Assembly: GCA_025677825.1 (NCBI GenBank)
Contig: JAIXMO010000004.1
Location: forward strand, 372,001 to 436,000
Origin: Helicostylum pulchrum
Lineage: Eukaryota; Mucoromycota; Mucoromycetes; Mucorales; Mucoraceae
Reading direction: 5' to 3'
Length of the DNA: 64,000 nt
Shown here: positions 24,001-36,414 of the stretch, piece by piece
Layout of the letters: each line of letters starts with the position of its first letter
How positions within the stretch are numbered: position 1 is the stretch's first letter
The notes under the pieces: generated by a model
What the model saw: only the letters and a program-made list of their open reading frames with translations
The model's database searches: none
Told to the model about the DNA's origin: nothing
Made by a program: the position numbers and the translations under genes

Positions 24001-25431
24001 AGCCTTAACTTAGAATTTTATACGAGACTCCTTAACCAGTTGCATGATGAGTAGAAAGTAGTTTTTTTTTGACGCGATTAGTAAATGAATGAAACGCCAA
24101 TTCTGATTGTCAGCTTCGTCGAGTACTAAATATAGAAAAAAAAAACCATTAATATCACCAATTAAGTCACCTTAAAAACGCTGACACCTGGAAAGAAAAG
24201 AGATTGTTCTTTGTAAGATGCGAATTATAAAATTTATTAACAAGGTTAATTCGGACCAAATCCCAAAAATGGTTTTTTTTTACAAGTGGGGGGAAGAAGA
24301 AAAGGTACACTCATTTTCATTTTTTTTTTTTTTGAGTACCCGGGGTACATAATGTACCCTCACTTGATTATCCAAAAAGATATTTAAATAACTAGTTTTA
24401 CTGGCATATGAATGATATTTTTTTTAAAAAAAAAACCGAACAGTAAAGACTGCTATAAAAATAAAGTTTATTCGGAACGATGCTTTTTTAATTGAAGGTA
24501 TTGTTGTTTTGAGATAGCATTTTTATCGTGGTACGAAATACATCATTTATGGTATGTCTAGAACATGAACGAAAAGGACATCCTCTTCACCCCTCAAATT
24601 TAAAACAGAAGTGTATCACCAATGTTAATATCAAGTTTCCCATGCAAAAAGAGTTAATTGCCATTAATAAATCAAACCTGTAGGTTATTATCGTACAAGT
24701 AACCTTTTTCTACGCGTCGGTTTTAACTTTCCAATAGAACAGGAAAAGATAAAATAGATCAAACTTTTTTTTAAATATGTCGACTTATGCAAAGAAAGTC
24801 TTTTGCTATTATCCTTGTCATACACTGGGTATTTTAAAATACCTGGATTTATTCAAATGCTAAAAGTACAAATGGTTATATATCAATTAATAGTTTTGTC
24901 ATATCGCTTCCGGAAAATATTGGCGCATACCCCGATTTTTTCGCATAGTAAAATGGAAACAGAATCTTTTTAAATAAACAAAACAAATGCATCTTCAAAT
25001 CTGTATACTTGTTTTTTTTAAAGCAGATTATGCATTTTATTTTTTTCGCCTACATATCAAAAAAAAAAAAGATTGCGTTTTTTTTATTATCATTTATAAA
25101 TCTCTCTGTATATACGGGATTTTCTAGTTTTAGGTTCGGTGGCACCTTATTTTCCTTAGCTTCTCGCACGTGAGACTTGCAAAAAAAAAAAAAAAAAAAA
25201 ATTCTCGATATCATTTAAGGAGCAGCGGTTTTGAGCATCTCTTTTGGGATCATTGTTGCTCATAAATTTTACAGTGATAAAATCGGTTTAAAAAAAAAAC
25301 TTACTCCATTTAGTAATTAATCTCTTTTTTTTTTGTGGTATATAACGTCGGTTCTTACTTTTTTCTTTTTCTTTTTTCTTTTTTTGACTATAAATTATTT
25401 TAAACAATTATACTACTTTATCATCTAAAAT
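21056..25431. other. 4.4-kb gene desert upstream of the C2H2 gene
   Basis: No frame longer than about 60 codons and none with recognisable protein. Base composition is AT-rich with scattered homopolymers (for example an A20 run near 25182). The last 350 bp contain pyrimidine tracts leading to the C2H2 start. No RNA gene, tandem array or transposon feature was recognised, apart from the repeat copy ending at 21055. Confidence 0.5.
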
Positions 25432-26547
25432 ATGAATAATTGGAAGTGTAATAACAGTGTGTCATCTAATGATGCTTATATTGGTAAAAACATGGTTTCT
25501 GGTTTGTCACCGTATAGTTCTGAATCTTGCTTCCCCGCAGCAACGTCTGTATATTCAACTAGATACCAAGAAGATTGTTCATCGTCTGCTTGCTCTTCAT
25601 CTATCAGCAATACGCCCGAATTGGAATCTCAAACGTTTAATGATACATTACTATACGGCAACCTTCAAACGGATCCAACAATTTTTTCTTCAGGTCAAAC
25701 AGTTTACGGACACCACTACCACCACCACCAACAACAATTGTTGATGCCGTTATCAACAACACAACTTGAAACACAAGGCAATTCCCACAAAGTTTTGTCA
25801 CACTCTGTTCATCAACAACCGTCATTTCAAAATATTGACATGGTCGGCGTCTCATATGCACTTCATCCTGCTACATCTTATTATCTTTCCCCAATCATGT
25901 CAACTGCCGGTACGTTCGAGCCACCACCACTTGTACGTTACGCAACAAATTATGCACCCAATGTATTCTACAGCAGCAATCAAGCAACACCACAATCTTC
26001 TTCTAACTTGAGATCAACTAGTTCATCTTCACCGCCGCCACCTTATGATACCAACAGCTATGATGTAAACTACGGTGAACAATCTTTTTCGACACAAAAG
26101 AACATCAAGTATGAGCAACAACAAGACTTTTCTCAAAAAGCAAATAGTTGTCAGATGACAAGTAAAACTACAATTTCAAATAATAACAATGGGAATATTT
26201 TCCCATGCCTGGTACTCAACTGTAACAAGTTATTCTCAAGACCTTATAATCTGAAATCGCACATGCGCACGCATACATTGGAGAGACCGTATGCGTGCCA
26301 CTATACACCGTGTTCTTGGAAGTTTGCAAGGCCTCATGATTTGAAACGTCATGAACTTCAGCACAGTGGGTTAAAGCCTCATGGATGTAGCTTTTGTCAT
26401 CGAAGATTTGCAAGAAGCGATGCGTTGAAGCGGCACTGGAAGGTGGATACTGTTTGTGCGCAAGCGCTTAAAGAAGATGTAACGTTAAATGATGGAAAAG
26501 AATCTTGTGGTGTCAATAAGAGAAAGAAGAGATCTTCAATACAATAG
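25432..26547 (+). CDS. C2H2 zinc-finger transcription factor, three fingers
   Basis: Intronless, 371 residues. The N-terminal two thirds are Ser/Gln/His/Tyr-rich and disordered (includes YHHHHQQQ and [10 protein letters not shown]). Three fingers lie at about 258-343: CLVLNC with Cx4C-x12-Hx3H, CHYTPC with Cx4C-x12-Hx3H, and CSFC with Cx2C-x12-Hx5C, so the third is C2HC-type. The linker TLERPYA and finger motifs [13 protein letters not shown] and [13 protein letters not shown] are typical of a conserved fungal group of stress or morphogenesis regulators; I cannot name an ortholog. A basic tail (KRKKRSS) follows. It has an unusually long empty upstream region and ends 322 bp from the convergent PAK gene. 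Confidence 0.85.
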   Translation: MNNWKCNNSVSSNDAYIGKNMVSGLSPYSSESCFPAATSVYSTRYQEDCSSSACSSSISNTPELESQTFNDTLLYGNLQTDPTIFSSGQTVYGHHYHHHQQQLLMPLSTTQLETQGNSHKVLSHSVHQQPSFQNIDMVGVSYALHPATSYYLSPIMSTAGTFEPPPLVRYATNYAPNVFYSSNQATPQSSSNLRSTSSSSPPPPYDTNSYDVNYGEQSFSTQKNIKYEQQQDFSQKANSCQMTSKTTISNNNNGNIFPCLVLNCNKLFSRPYNLKSHMRTHTLERPYACHYTPCSWKFARPHDLKRHELQHSGLKPHGCSFCHRRFARSDALKRHWKVDTVCAQALKEDVTLNDGKESCGVNKRKKRSSIQ

Positions 26548-26869
26548 ATATGTATCGGCCCTCTTGTTTTTTATTTTACCAAATATATGTATATACCCCC
26601 TCCCCTTTTTAAACTGGTGTAGTGATCATTTTATGCTTTTTTTTTTTTTTCTTCCTTTTTATACATATCCCCTTCTTTTATGCCCTATATTCACTGTAAT
26701 TTCTTAAATAAAAATCTCATGATAATTTTTTGTTGTTGTTGTTGTTACTTCAAATACTAAATAGGAATTTTAGCGGTACAGGTTTAAACACGAAGAATAG
26801 GCACATGATTCTCAAGAATTTTTTTTTTAATACTGTGCATTTTGGGAGGGAATATTTTTTTTTATAAGG
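26548..26869. other. Convergent 3' spacer between C2H2 and PAK genes
   Basis: 322 bp holding both 3' UTRs. AATAAA occurs at 26706 (plus strand). A (GTT)n run at 26731-26746 and poly-T tracts are present. Nothing else seen. Confidence 0.5.
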
Positions 26870-29517
26870 TTACTTTTTCTTAAACTTTAAAAGAGAAGGT
26901 AAATAAATATCGATGGGACCCGCTTTTTTAAGAAATTCATGCTAACATTTTTTTAAAAAAAAAAAAAAAAAGTTAATAATCTCCCTCCACATACTAATTA
27001 CCCAATATAATATACTTTACACCTAATAATTCAGAAGCGGTGGCTCGAGACTTTACATCGACACATAAACAAACGGCTAAATAACTCTTTAGTTCCCTTG
27101 ATAACTTGTCTGGATTTTTGAGTGATGGAGTTCCATTTGTTGCAATCAAGTATAATGCCTTTAAAGGTTCTTCGTCTAGATAAGGCGGTTCATTTTCAAT
27201 CATTTCAATTGCCATAATACCCAGAGACCAAATATCTACTTTTGCGCCGTATTCTTTTTGTTTTACAATTTCAGGCGCCATCTAAGGGTGGTAAATAATA
27301 AGTCTATATGAGATAATAATGATTTCCCCCCTTTTTTTTTTAGTGATTTCTTACCCAATAAGGGGTCCCAACCATGGTAGCTCTTTTATTCCTTTGGTCA
27401 GTTAACTTTGCACAGTATCCAAAATCACTAATCTTGACTTGACCTTGAAAGTTCAAGAGGACGTTATCCGACTTGATATCACGGTGAATGATATTTTGTG
27501 AATGTAAATGATCTAATCCTTTTGCAGTTTCAAAACAAACAGTAGCTATTTGTTGTTCAGTCATTGTGTTGTTATCAATGACATCCGTTAATGCACCGCC
27601 TTCCATAAACTCCATTACAACCCACAAGTCTCCACGGACGAGAAAGGAGTCGAGAAAGTTGACAATGTTACCGTGGTGGGATTCTTTCATAATCATGATT
27701 TCATTCACAATTAAATCCAATCGGGATTGTTTAGATAAATCCATTTGTTTAACGGCTACTCTGGCGCTGGTTTTAAGGTGGGTTGCTAAATAAACAGATC
27801 CGGAAGCACTATATATATAAAATTTGTTTACAAACAAACCCGGGTTATTTCTCTATTTTATTTATTTGCTTACCCTTGACCTATACGCTTTGTTCTCTTG
27901 TATATTTCATTTGGATCACCACTTGTTACAACAGAACCTAACATATAATAAAATGAATATTATGAAGTTGTGTATATATAGGGTTTACTGTACGTAGTCT
28001 TTCCATGATTTGAGAATCGCTCATTGTACTTATTCTTTGATCCTGCCTTCTACTAGTTGTAGCATTTGAATCATTTCTATCGTTATTGGAAGAAGAAGGT
28101 ACGGGAGTAGATATTTGAGGTTGAGGGTTAGGTAAGACGGACAACCTCTTGTTTGCAGTAGATGTTGATGTAGATGAATGTACGATGGAAGACTTCTTCT
28201 TCTTTTTTTTTTGTACAGAAGAAACAGCTTCTGTACGTTTTGTTAAGATTTCATCACGATCTAATGCAGCTGCAACCTCCTTGAGTCTTTCCTTTTCCCT
28301 TTCAAATCGTGTACCACGGTCGGTCCGATCAGGTAAGCGTTTATTATTGGCTGCTGCTGCTGCTGTTGTAACTTTTCGAGGAAGAGAACCATTAACTATA
28401 GAAGGTGTAGGTGATCTTACATCGTCTTTTATTGTACGAGACTTTACAGGCTAAAAAAAACAAGTTTTAATAATGTAAGATTAGTAAAATATGATTGTCG
28501 TTCGCATTATACCTGTGTTAGTTTTAGTCTTTCTGATTCATTAGTCTAAACAAGAATATTTTTAGCCCTTTTTAGGTACGAAATAATTTTTGTATCAACT
28601 AAACCTGTTGTATTTTAAGTTTTTCCATCATCAATTGAACGTCTTTATCCATTCCTTTTACAAGATCCAAGTCTACTGGAGGTAAAGGTTCTTCTTTTAC
28701 AGTTGTCACAGGCGGCCTTGGAGGAGGTTCTCTAATATGCCTTGGAGCAGGTGTGGATCGACTTGGCTTTGGGTTAGACATTTTCTTTTCTGCTTCCCCC
28801 TTTTCATCTGTATTCTTTGGCTTGGATCCATATCCATTTTTCTCTCTTCTCGTTTGCTCGGTGTAGAATTCTAATGCTTCTAATACGGCTTGAGGGTTTT
28901 TAGCCGCATCCTCTGGTGTAATCTTTGAACCTTTTAGCAATGCATTCCATTGATCCGGTAAACCCTATTTAACTCTTGTTTAAATATATTGATATTATTT
29001 GATATCTTATTTCACTTACAGTAAATGCTCCAGTGATAGGGTCAAATCCTACATGAACTTTATGAACAAAGTTGGTTGGTCCTGAGGCGCCTAAAGGAGA
29101 TCTCTATTCCCCGTGTTATTTTTTATCTGTTCATTCCAAGTTTTTAAGCTAAAACTTACATCATAAATTTCTCCCATCCAGGAATATAACTCTTCGTCAT
29201 TACGACAAGCGATATAATATGATTTTGATTTTGTGCCTAATTCAAAGCAATGTGATTTCAATTCAGATCGAGTTACGGTGGTTATTTCTTTTAAAAACAC
29301 TAGAGCAACACATTGTCCAGTTTGCTAGTTTTACGTAAAAAAAAAAGTGAGTTAAAATCAAGTAAGTAAATAAAAAATAAAATCTGTACTCTATTACTTC
29401 GTTTCTATGAAAAGTAATTGTTTGTTCACGCAAAACAACATATCGCTTGGACCAAATCCAAGCTCTTAATCCGTCCTCTTTTACTTGTAGGTAACCATCT
29501 ATTTTAATCTCCGCCAT
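26870..29517 (-). CDS. CLA4: p21-activated kinase with PH and CRIB domains (Cla4-like)
   Basis: Ten exons: 29517-29398, 29324-29160, 29103-29020, 28964-28605, 28545-28513, 28450-27994, 27937-27874, 27808-27355, 27281-27021 and 26941-26870; 689 residues, all in phase. PH domain at residues 1-95 ([18 protein letters not shown]). CRIB/p21-binding motif at about 96-125 ([20 protein letters not shown]), which in the family binds GTP-loaded Cdc42/Rac. A proline-rich and Lys-rich linker follows. The kinase runs from about 412: VAVKQMD lysine, HRDIKSDN catalytic loop, DFGYCAK, GTPYWMAPE. PH + CRIB + kinase is the Cla4/Skm1 layout: septin, polarity and filamentation control at the plasma membrane. The final exon ([17 protein letters not shown]) is set by donor GGT|GTAAAG. 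It starts divergently from STE12. Confidence 0.93.
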
Positions 29518-30377
29518 GTCTCTCTTTTTTTTTTTTTTTGAGAAAAGAAGGGAGAGAGAGAGAAAGAGAAAAAGAAAATGTTATTTTAACAAGGTTATAA
29601 TGTGGGGGGATTCATCTGAAAGTAACAAAAAGGGGATAATTGAAATAAAGGGGTGATGCTCAGGGGCAAAAAAAAAAAAAAAAAAGTTTTTTTTATAGTA
29701 TTTTTGACGGACAAAAAAACAAAAATATCGATCCAAGTTACGTATTGTCATGGTTACAGTAACAGTTGAAATATTTAATACGCTTTCGTTGTCACGGTAC
29801 AAGTTCACTTTTTTTTTTTAAAAAAAAAAAAGCAAGACATGAGGTGATGACTTACAATGAAGGATCGGATCGAGTTCCGGTCAAGATTGTATTTTTTTCT
29901 TCTTTTATAAAATGCAGGGAGATATAGAGTGGAAGAAAGTTATTTATATAAGCGTGATAGTAAAAAGCTGCAATGTGTGAATGATAAAAAGGCGGTCATT
30001 GCCACATCTCCTTATAATAAATATTTTACTATTGGTTCATATACTGATTCAATGCGGATTCTAGCAGATTTGTTTGCATTTAACCTTGTTTTTTTTTTGA
30101 TATATATAATAAACATAAACTCACTCCCCCCCCCCTTGTTTTCACCTTGTCCTCCCCCCTTTTTTTTTCAATATATATATATAAATATATTTTGGATGCG
30201 CATTTTCGCCCAAAATTGTATAGTCTCCCTCTTTTTATTTTTTATTTTTTCTTCTTCTTCTTTCTCTCTTTCTTTTTATTTTCTTCTTTTTTTTGTATTA
30301 AAATATCGTAAATAATAAAAAAAAATATATACGTATTAAAAAAAAAAAAACCAAAAAACTATTTCAACCAATCAAAA
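29518..30377. promoter_or_regulatory. Shared 860-bp divergent promoter, CLA4-like / STE12
   Basis: The only DNA between the start codons of the PAK (-) and STE12 (+) genes. It holds a GA-rich tract next to the PAK start (29543-29576), opposed A/T tracts (29668-29690, 29810-29832), a C10 run (30126-30135), an AT-repeat (30173-30192) and long pyrimidine tracts before STE12 (30238-30300). I see no exact TGAAACA (Ste12-type) element. Frames across it are low-complexity and not called. Confidence 0.6.
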
Positions 30378-33147
30378 ATGATTAAAACTCATACCTACAG
30401 TAAAAAGCAACAGTTGGATGAAAAGTCAGATATCGCGTCTGGTTATGGGATGCCACCGCCATCCAATATCAACACAACTAGTCGATTAGCACAAATTGAT
30501 GATTTAAAATTATTTTTTGCAACAGCAACACAACAATGGGAAGCAAATAAGTCGTTAAAGAGATTTGTATTACCAGGTGGAGAGAGCGTTTCTTGTGTAC
30601 TTTGGAATGATTTATTTTTTATTACTGGCACTGATATTGTTAGATCACTTACGTTTCGCTTTCATGCATTTGGTAGACCAGTATCAAATGCAAAGAAGTT
30701 TGAAGAAGGTATCTTTAGTGATTTAAGAAATTTAAAGCCTGGACATGATGCTAGACTAGAAGAACCCAAATCCGAATTATTAGATATGCTCTATAAAAAC
30801 AACTGTATTCGTACTCAAAAGAAGCAAAAGGTTTTCTTTTGGTTTTCTGTACCACATGATCGTCTTTTTCTTGATGCTCTCGAACGTGATTTAAAGCGTG
30901 AAAAAATGGGTATGGAACCAACTACCCTATCTGTCGCTGAACCTGCAACCTCATTATCACTGGATTCGACTCAAGAGCTATTTGATCAATTAAGAAAGAG
31001 TATGTCTCAATCTGCCGCTGCAACTGCTCAAGCAATTGAAGATGATATTCATAACGGTCCAATGCCCAACACTAGTTTATCCCTTACGCATGGTAAATAT
31101 ATTTACTTGACCTCCTTATATAATAATTTAATAACGCTTTTTTTAAGTCCCCGATAATAATTGGTCAAACTCACCTTGGTCTTCTTCTCAATCAAGATTG
31201 GAAAGAGCTGCTTCTCAAGCTAAAAGATCTCGTGTAAATTCAGTACCTGCAAACATTGGTCAACAACAGCACTTTCAACTAATGCAACAAAAGCATAATA
31301 GAATGAGTCATGGTTCTTATTTTTCAAATACTTCACCTACAAAGACCCGTCATCATCATCGTACCTCTAGTTCTGCTTCTTCTTTATTATCTAATAAAAA
31401 TGATCAAGACATTTTATTCAGTGATAATAACAGTACTACTTCTACTTTATCTACTTTAACTGATATCTCAAAATCCGTTCTTGCTTCCCCAATTCATTCA
31501 AAGTTTGGTCATCATCATAACCAACACCAACACCAACAACACCATAACCAAGACTATCTCGATCCTATTTCTCATGGTGTAGATCAATTAGAAATCACTT
31601 CTTCCTTATCTAATCATAGTACTTCTACTACAAATAGTTTAATCTCTCATAGTGTTATGCCCTCAAAATCTCTTGATTCAAACGCTATGAAAAAGACAAA
31701 GACCATCTTTGGTAATCTCAGTTTATTTGATGGTTCTCCAACTTATAAACAGCGTAGACGTCGTGCTGCTTCTGTTTCTTCTTCAGCTTTAATTACAACT
31801 ACAAGTGGTGGTCCGGAACGTGTTCGTAGACATGATAAGTGTCATTTACGTACTCCCTCTACTTCAACACACAACTCGAACTTACCTACGGTCAATAGTA
31901 ACAGTAGTAGATTAGCAATGGCAGCTGTCAAAGCAGGTTTTGCTCCCAATCAAATCATCACTCATCCTCCTAATACTACTACAATGCAAATGATTCAAAA
32001 TAACCATAACGGTATCTCTAACTGGTCTACTACGAATAATACTAATAATTCTAGTGCTAACAGCCATCACCCTGTCGATTACTTGTGCCCTGTAAGTAAC
32101 TGTGGTAGATTATTCAAGAGATCAGATCATCTTGATCGTCATATGAGTTATACGCACGCGTTTTTATGTAATGTATGTGGTAAGCAATTTCCTCGCTCTG
32201 AAAGTCTTGCTCAACATCGTAAGCTTGAACACGAACTGAACCAAAATGATCATCATGCTTCTTTAATGAGCCGTGGTGGTGACAACAATGATGATGACTC
32301 TTCGTCACCTGATGATCATCAACAACGTAGTTACAACAATGCATATCAAAGACGTCAACAAGTATTAAATCATCAAGGTAATAACAACAATCAAGGTGAC
32401 GGCTTTCACTCTTCACCTCGCCACTCATTTGATGGATCACGCTCTTCCGGTTGGTCTACAGGTATCTCGGGTGCGGGAAGTGCAAGCAGTAGCTATTGTA
32501 GTAGTCGTTGCAGTACGCTTAGTCCCATGTTGGATCTCGACTTTGATATGCCTGACGTTCAACAACAACAACAAACTCAAAAACCAATCAGTACACCCAT
32601 TACTACAAGTCGCAGCAATACTTCTCTTACCACTACCGACTCTTCAGTTATTATGAACAACAACAACAATGATTCACAATTATTATCTTTTTACCCTACA
32701 ACATCTACCAGTGAAACAAACAACAATACGCTTTGGAATTCTACAGCAACAAACGACTCGCAATTATTAACCACAACTATGCGAACAAGTTCTGCTTCTA
32801 TTGAAGACGACTTTTCTTCATCATCTGCTTCTTCACCTTGCTCAACTCTTCAATACGGTAGTAGTGAGTTGAACAACAACTCGGCGACTCATATGACGCT
32901 ACTCTCACCTTTTAAACCAATGCATCCGTTCCATCAACAAGATATGTTACAACAGCAGCATTTGTTAAACCAGCAGCATCAGCAGCAGCAACAACAGCAG
33001 CAAGTAGATGATTATCAATTTGTAGAGGATGTTTCCATGTTGTTAACACCTACGGATTACTCTACCTCGATTTATGCACCCTATGTTGATCAACAATTCA
33101 CTCCTTATATTACATCACCTGATATGAGCACCGTTTTTGGCGCCTAA
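30378..33147 (+). CDS. STE12: Ste12 transcription factor with C2H2 fingers
   Basis: Two exons, 30378-31092 and 31148-33147; 904 residues. The STE homeodomain-like DNA-binding region is at about 35-185 (RLAQIDDLKLFFATATQQW, KRFVLPGGESVSCVLWNDLF, FGRPVSNAKKFEEGIFSDL). Two C2H2 fingers follow at about 549-600 (CPVSNC with Hx4H; CNVC with Hx4H). This is the layout of filamentous-fungal Ste12, which, unlike that of S. cerevisiae, keeps zinc fingers. The rest is Ser/Thr/Asn/Gln/His-rich, with a poly-Gln run near residue 840. Family role: nuclear endpoint of the mating/invasion MAPK pathway, activated downstream of Ste20/Cla4-type kinases. It is divergent from such a kinase here. Confidence 0.95.
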
Positions 33148-33608
33148 AATTTTCTTTTATTTATAACAACAAAAAATCCAACAAAAACAAGAAAAACAAG
33201 AAAAACAACTAATAACCAAAAAAAACAACTATGATTTATCCCCCCCCCCCTTAAACTTATTTATTCGTTCTATGCTTTTCTCTTATACCATTATGACATT
33301 TTTTAATATGTTAGATTTTTTTTTTTTTTACGTATGTTTACCCCCCAATAACATTTCCCCTTTTATAAGCCAATTTCATTTTTTCTCATTTTAACTTTAT
33401 TAGTAGTAATTTATATATGATAACTCTCTCCCCCCAATTAATAATATTTATATTTTTTTGGCAGTAAAAAACCATGATTATCTTACATATGACCCTTATT
33501 ATCACACGTGTACAACGTTTTTTCTTTAAAAAAGTGTTTCTGAAACAACAAAAAATCAGGTCCCTCCTTCCTTTATATATATATATATATTTTTCTTAAG
33601 GAAGAAGG
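33148..33608. other. Intergenic spacer with C-tracts and AT repeat
   Basis: 3' flank of STE12 and promoter of the amine oxidase. Contains a C12 run (33239-33250), several C5-6 runs, and an (AT)n repeat at 33574-33591 just before the oxidase start. No gene. Confidence 0.5.
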
Positions 33609-35492
33609 ATGTATAAAATAGTTGTGCTTGTTATGTTGTTACTACTACTTGACACTGTAGTAGAATCAAGACATATTAAAACAAAAGTAGTCATATTAGG
33701 TGCAGGTGCAGCAGGTATCTCGGCAGCAAAAACATTTACTGAATTAGAGTTGAACGATTTCATTATTTTGGATGCGCAATCGTTTATTGGCGGTACAGTT
33801 ACTTTTTTTTTACCAAGTAAATAAAATGTTATTTTGACGTGTATGTGCTTTAGGTAGAGTACAACATGCAGAGTTTGGTAGTAGTCAAGTTGAACTAGGC
33901 GCAAACTGGGTAAAAAAACATTTTTTTTTTTTTTTTGCTTGTCGTTTTTTAAGGCTCATTTCTTTACCAGATTTACGGAAAAGGTCAAAATCCAATCTAC
34001 AAATTGGCCTTGGACCATGGTTTAAAGACCGTGCCAAACGATAAAACTAATTTAGCTTTTTTTGATCAGCGAGGCAAATTAAACGACCAAAATCAAGGGA
34101 CTTTTGTTTATAATGAATTTGAATCGATTAAAGTCAAATTAGTGAATTATGCAGGTAAGTTAGAGCAGAAAAAGGTTTTTTTAATTATCTTTGCTTACGT
34201 ATATAACTTATATAGAACAAAGAAAGAGTAAAAGACAGGTAGATTTATCTAGTCGGTTAGCGCTTAATTTGTTAGGTTGGAAACCAGATACTCCATTAAA
34301 GGCTGCTATAGAATACTTTAATATTGATTGGGAGTTCTCTGAACCTGCAGAAATGTGCTCTTTAGAGTATGCCACAGGAATAGATGACACAGTAATCGGA
34401 ACCTATCCATTTGGAAATGAATTTGTAGTTGATAGCAGGTAAAAAAAAAGAAAACGTGTTGTAGGCTCAATAGTATTTATGCAGTACGCGTTATTTATTA
34501 ATTTATTTTTATTGTAGAGGTTTTAATCACATTTTAAAAGAAGAAAGCAAGACGTTCCTTAATTTTAAAGATTATCGTCTCATGTTGAACACATTGGTTA
34601 CAAAAGTTAGCTACAATGACCATAATGTGACAGTATATACTAGTAACGGAGATACAATAGAAGCCGAATATGCAATCTGTACATTTTCGTAAGTGTTGAT
34701 TTTTCTTGTGTTACTATGACTATCCTCAATTACCAGCCAACTTAACTTTTGTGTGATAGATTGGGCGTGTTACAAAGTGATACAGTAGAGTTTAATCCCA
34801 TTTTTCCAGAATGGAAAAGAGAGGCCTTATTAAGTTTCCATATGACCACGTATACAAAGATTTTTTTAAAATTTAAATCTAAATTTTGGCAAGATTGGCA
34901 GGTAATTAAAAAAGCACACAAATTTTTTTAATTTAACCTTATATGTGTATAGTTTGCGCTTTATGCCAATAATGTAACACAGCATGGAGGCTATTACACA
35001 GTTTGGCAAAATTTGAATGCACCAGGCTATTTATTTCAACAACAAACAGATAATATATTAATGGTAACAACGACAGATATGGAATCACAGCGTATTGAGC
35101 GAATGACAGACACACAAGTCAAACAAGAGATCATGCAGGTCATTCAACAGATGTTTGGTGATGTCTATCAAGAGCCTACTCATATACTCATCCCGCGCTG
35201 GCATCAGCATCCTCTCTTTCGGGGTTCTTATTCAAATTGGCCTATTGGTGCACTGCAAAAGCATCACCTGAATATGCGTGCCCCGCTAAAGAATACGTTG
35301 TGGTTTGCAGGTGAGGCTATGTCCGCTGATTTTTATGGCTTTTTGCATGGTGCTTGGTTCGAAGGAAAATACGTTGCAAATACTATCGTACGCTGTCTAT
35401 CAAATACTTCTTGTCCCAAAACTGAAATGTACGAGTACGTCACTGGTTGTGATGAACGTAAAAGTCCTATATTTCTTCGTCAGCAGCAATAG
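33609..35492 (+). CDS. Secreted FAD-dependent amine (polyamine-type) oxidase
   Basis: Seven exons: 33609-33792, 33854-33909, 33971-34154, 34216-34438, 34518-34688, 34760-34901 and 34953-35492; 499 residues. An N-terminal hydrophobic signal (IVVLVMLLLLLDTVV, residues 4-18) is followed directly by the Rossmann motif KVVILGAGAAGISAAKT and then IGGRVQHAEFG, both flavin-binding. C-terminal WFAGEAMSADFYGFLHGAWF is the second FAD-contact block of monoamine/polyamine oxidases. The family oxidises polyamines or related amines, producing H2O2; the signal peptide suggests export or the secretory route. Length equals known plant and fungal polyamine oxidases. Substrate not determinable. Confidence 0.9.
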
Positions 35493-36064
35493 ATAATTTT
35501 TATGCGTGTACATCAAATACTATTTGGCATTTTTTTTAGATCGCTGAACATTAGACATTTTTTATATACGGTTTTATAATTAAAGTTGGCCTTTTTTCCT
35601 TTAAAGTTGGTACTTAGGCTCGGTTACAACTATTCCGCTATCGAAATATACACAGATGCTCTTTGACGTAGAAGCCTTTCTAGTTTTACATGTACAATAA
35701 CTTTTTAATAACATATATGCATAATGAGCGATACAGGCAATGTAAAAGCACAATGATACATTTATTGTTTTGAAATAAGGTATTATGTCTCCTTTTTCAA
35801 CTTGCTATTTATCAATACTTTTTTTTTTCCAATGCTTAGTAACTTGGGCTAAAAAAAATATATCTAGATTTTTGACAATAAATATGCTTACAGATTCATC
35901 TACATTTACTATCAAAGCTTCGAGAAGAGAGAGCTTGAAACAGCTTGATGACGTCTATAGCGCAGTTTTAAAAAAACTGAATCGCAAAAAAAAAAATTTC
36001 TCATATAAAATTTTCTCGCAAGGAAAAAAAAAGCCTCCATTCATACTTTACTAATCTAATAAAT
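35493..36064. other. Intergenic spacer with TMA7 promoter
   Basis: Contains AT-rich sequence and A-tracts before TMA7. One open stretch on the plus strand (35785-36054) has biased, Lys/Phe-rich composition and overlaps the TMA7 5' region, so it is not called. Confidence 0.45.
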
Positions 36065-36414
36065 ATGTCTGGTAGACAAGGTGGTAAGCTTAAGCCTCTC
36101 AAGAAGCCCAAGAAGGTTCAAGGTGGTTCTGACGATGTAAGTTAAAAAAAAAGGCAAATTTTTTTTTACATAAATAAAAAAAAAGAAATTTTTTTCTAAC
36201 TTTTTTTTTTTTTTTTTTGCGATCAAATAGGAGGAAGATCTTGCCTTCAAGAAGAAGCAAATGGAAGAGGCCAAGAGATTGAAGGAAATGCAAACTAAGG
36301 CTGCCGGAAAGGGCCCTTTGCGTAAGTAGTATTCCAGATAAATTTACAACTGTATCTAATTTTTTCGTTTCATTTATAGTCAGTGGTGGTATCAAGAAGT
36401 CTGGAAAGAAGTAA
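36065..36414 (+). CDS. TMA7: Translation machinery-associated protein 7
   Basis: Three short exons, 36065-36136, 36231-36321 and 36380-36414, give a 65-residue basic protein. It starts MSGRQGGKLKPLKKPKK, has an acidic SDDEEDLAFKKKQ segment and ends KAAGKGPLLSGGIKKSGKK, the conserved signature of Tma7/CCDC72. Known only as a small ribosome-associated protein linked to translation in yeast. Both introns are GT-AG and in phase; length matches the family (about 64 aa). Codons are biased to C-ending and AAG forms, as expected of a highly expressed gene. Confidence 0.95.
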
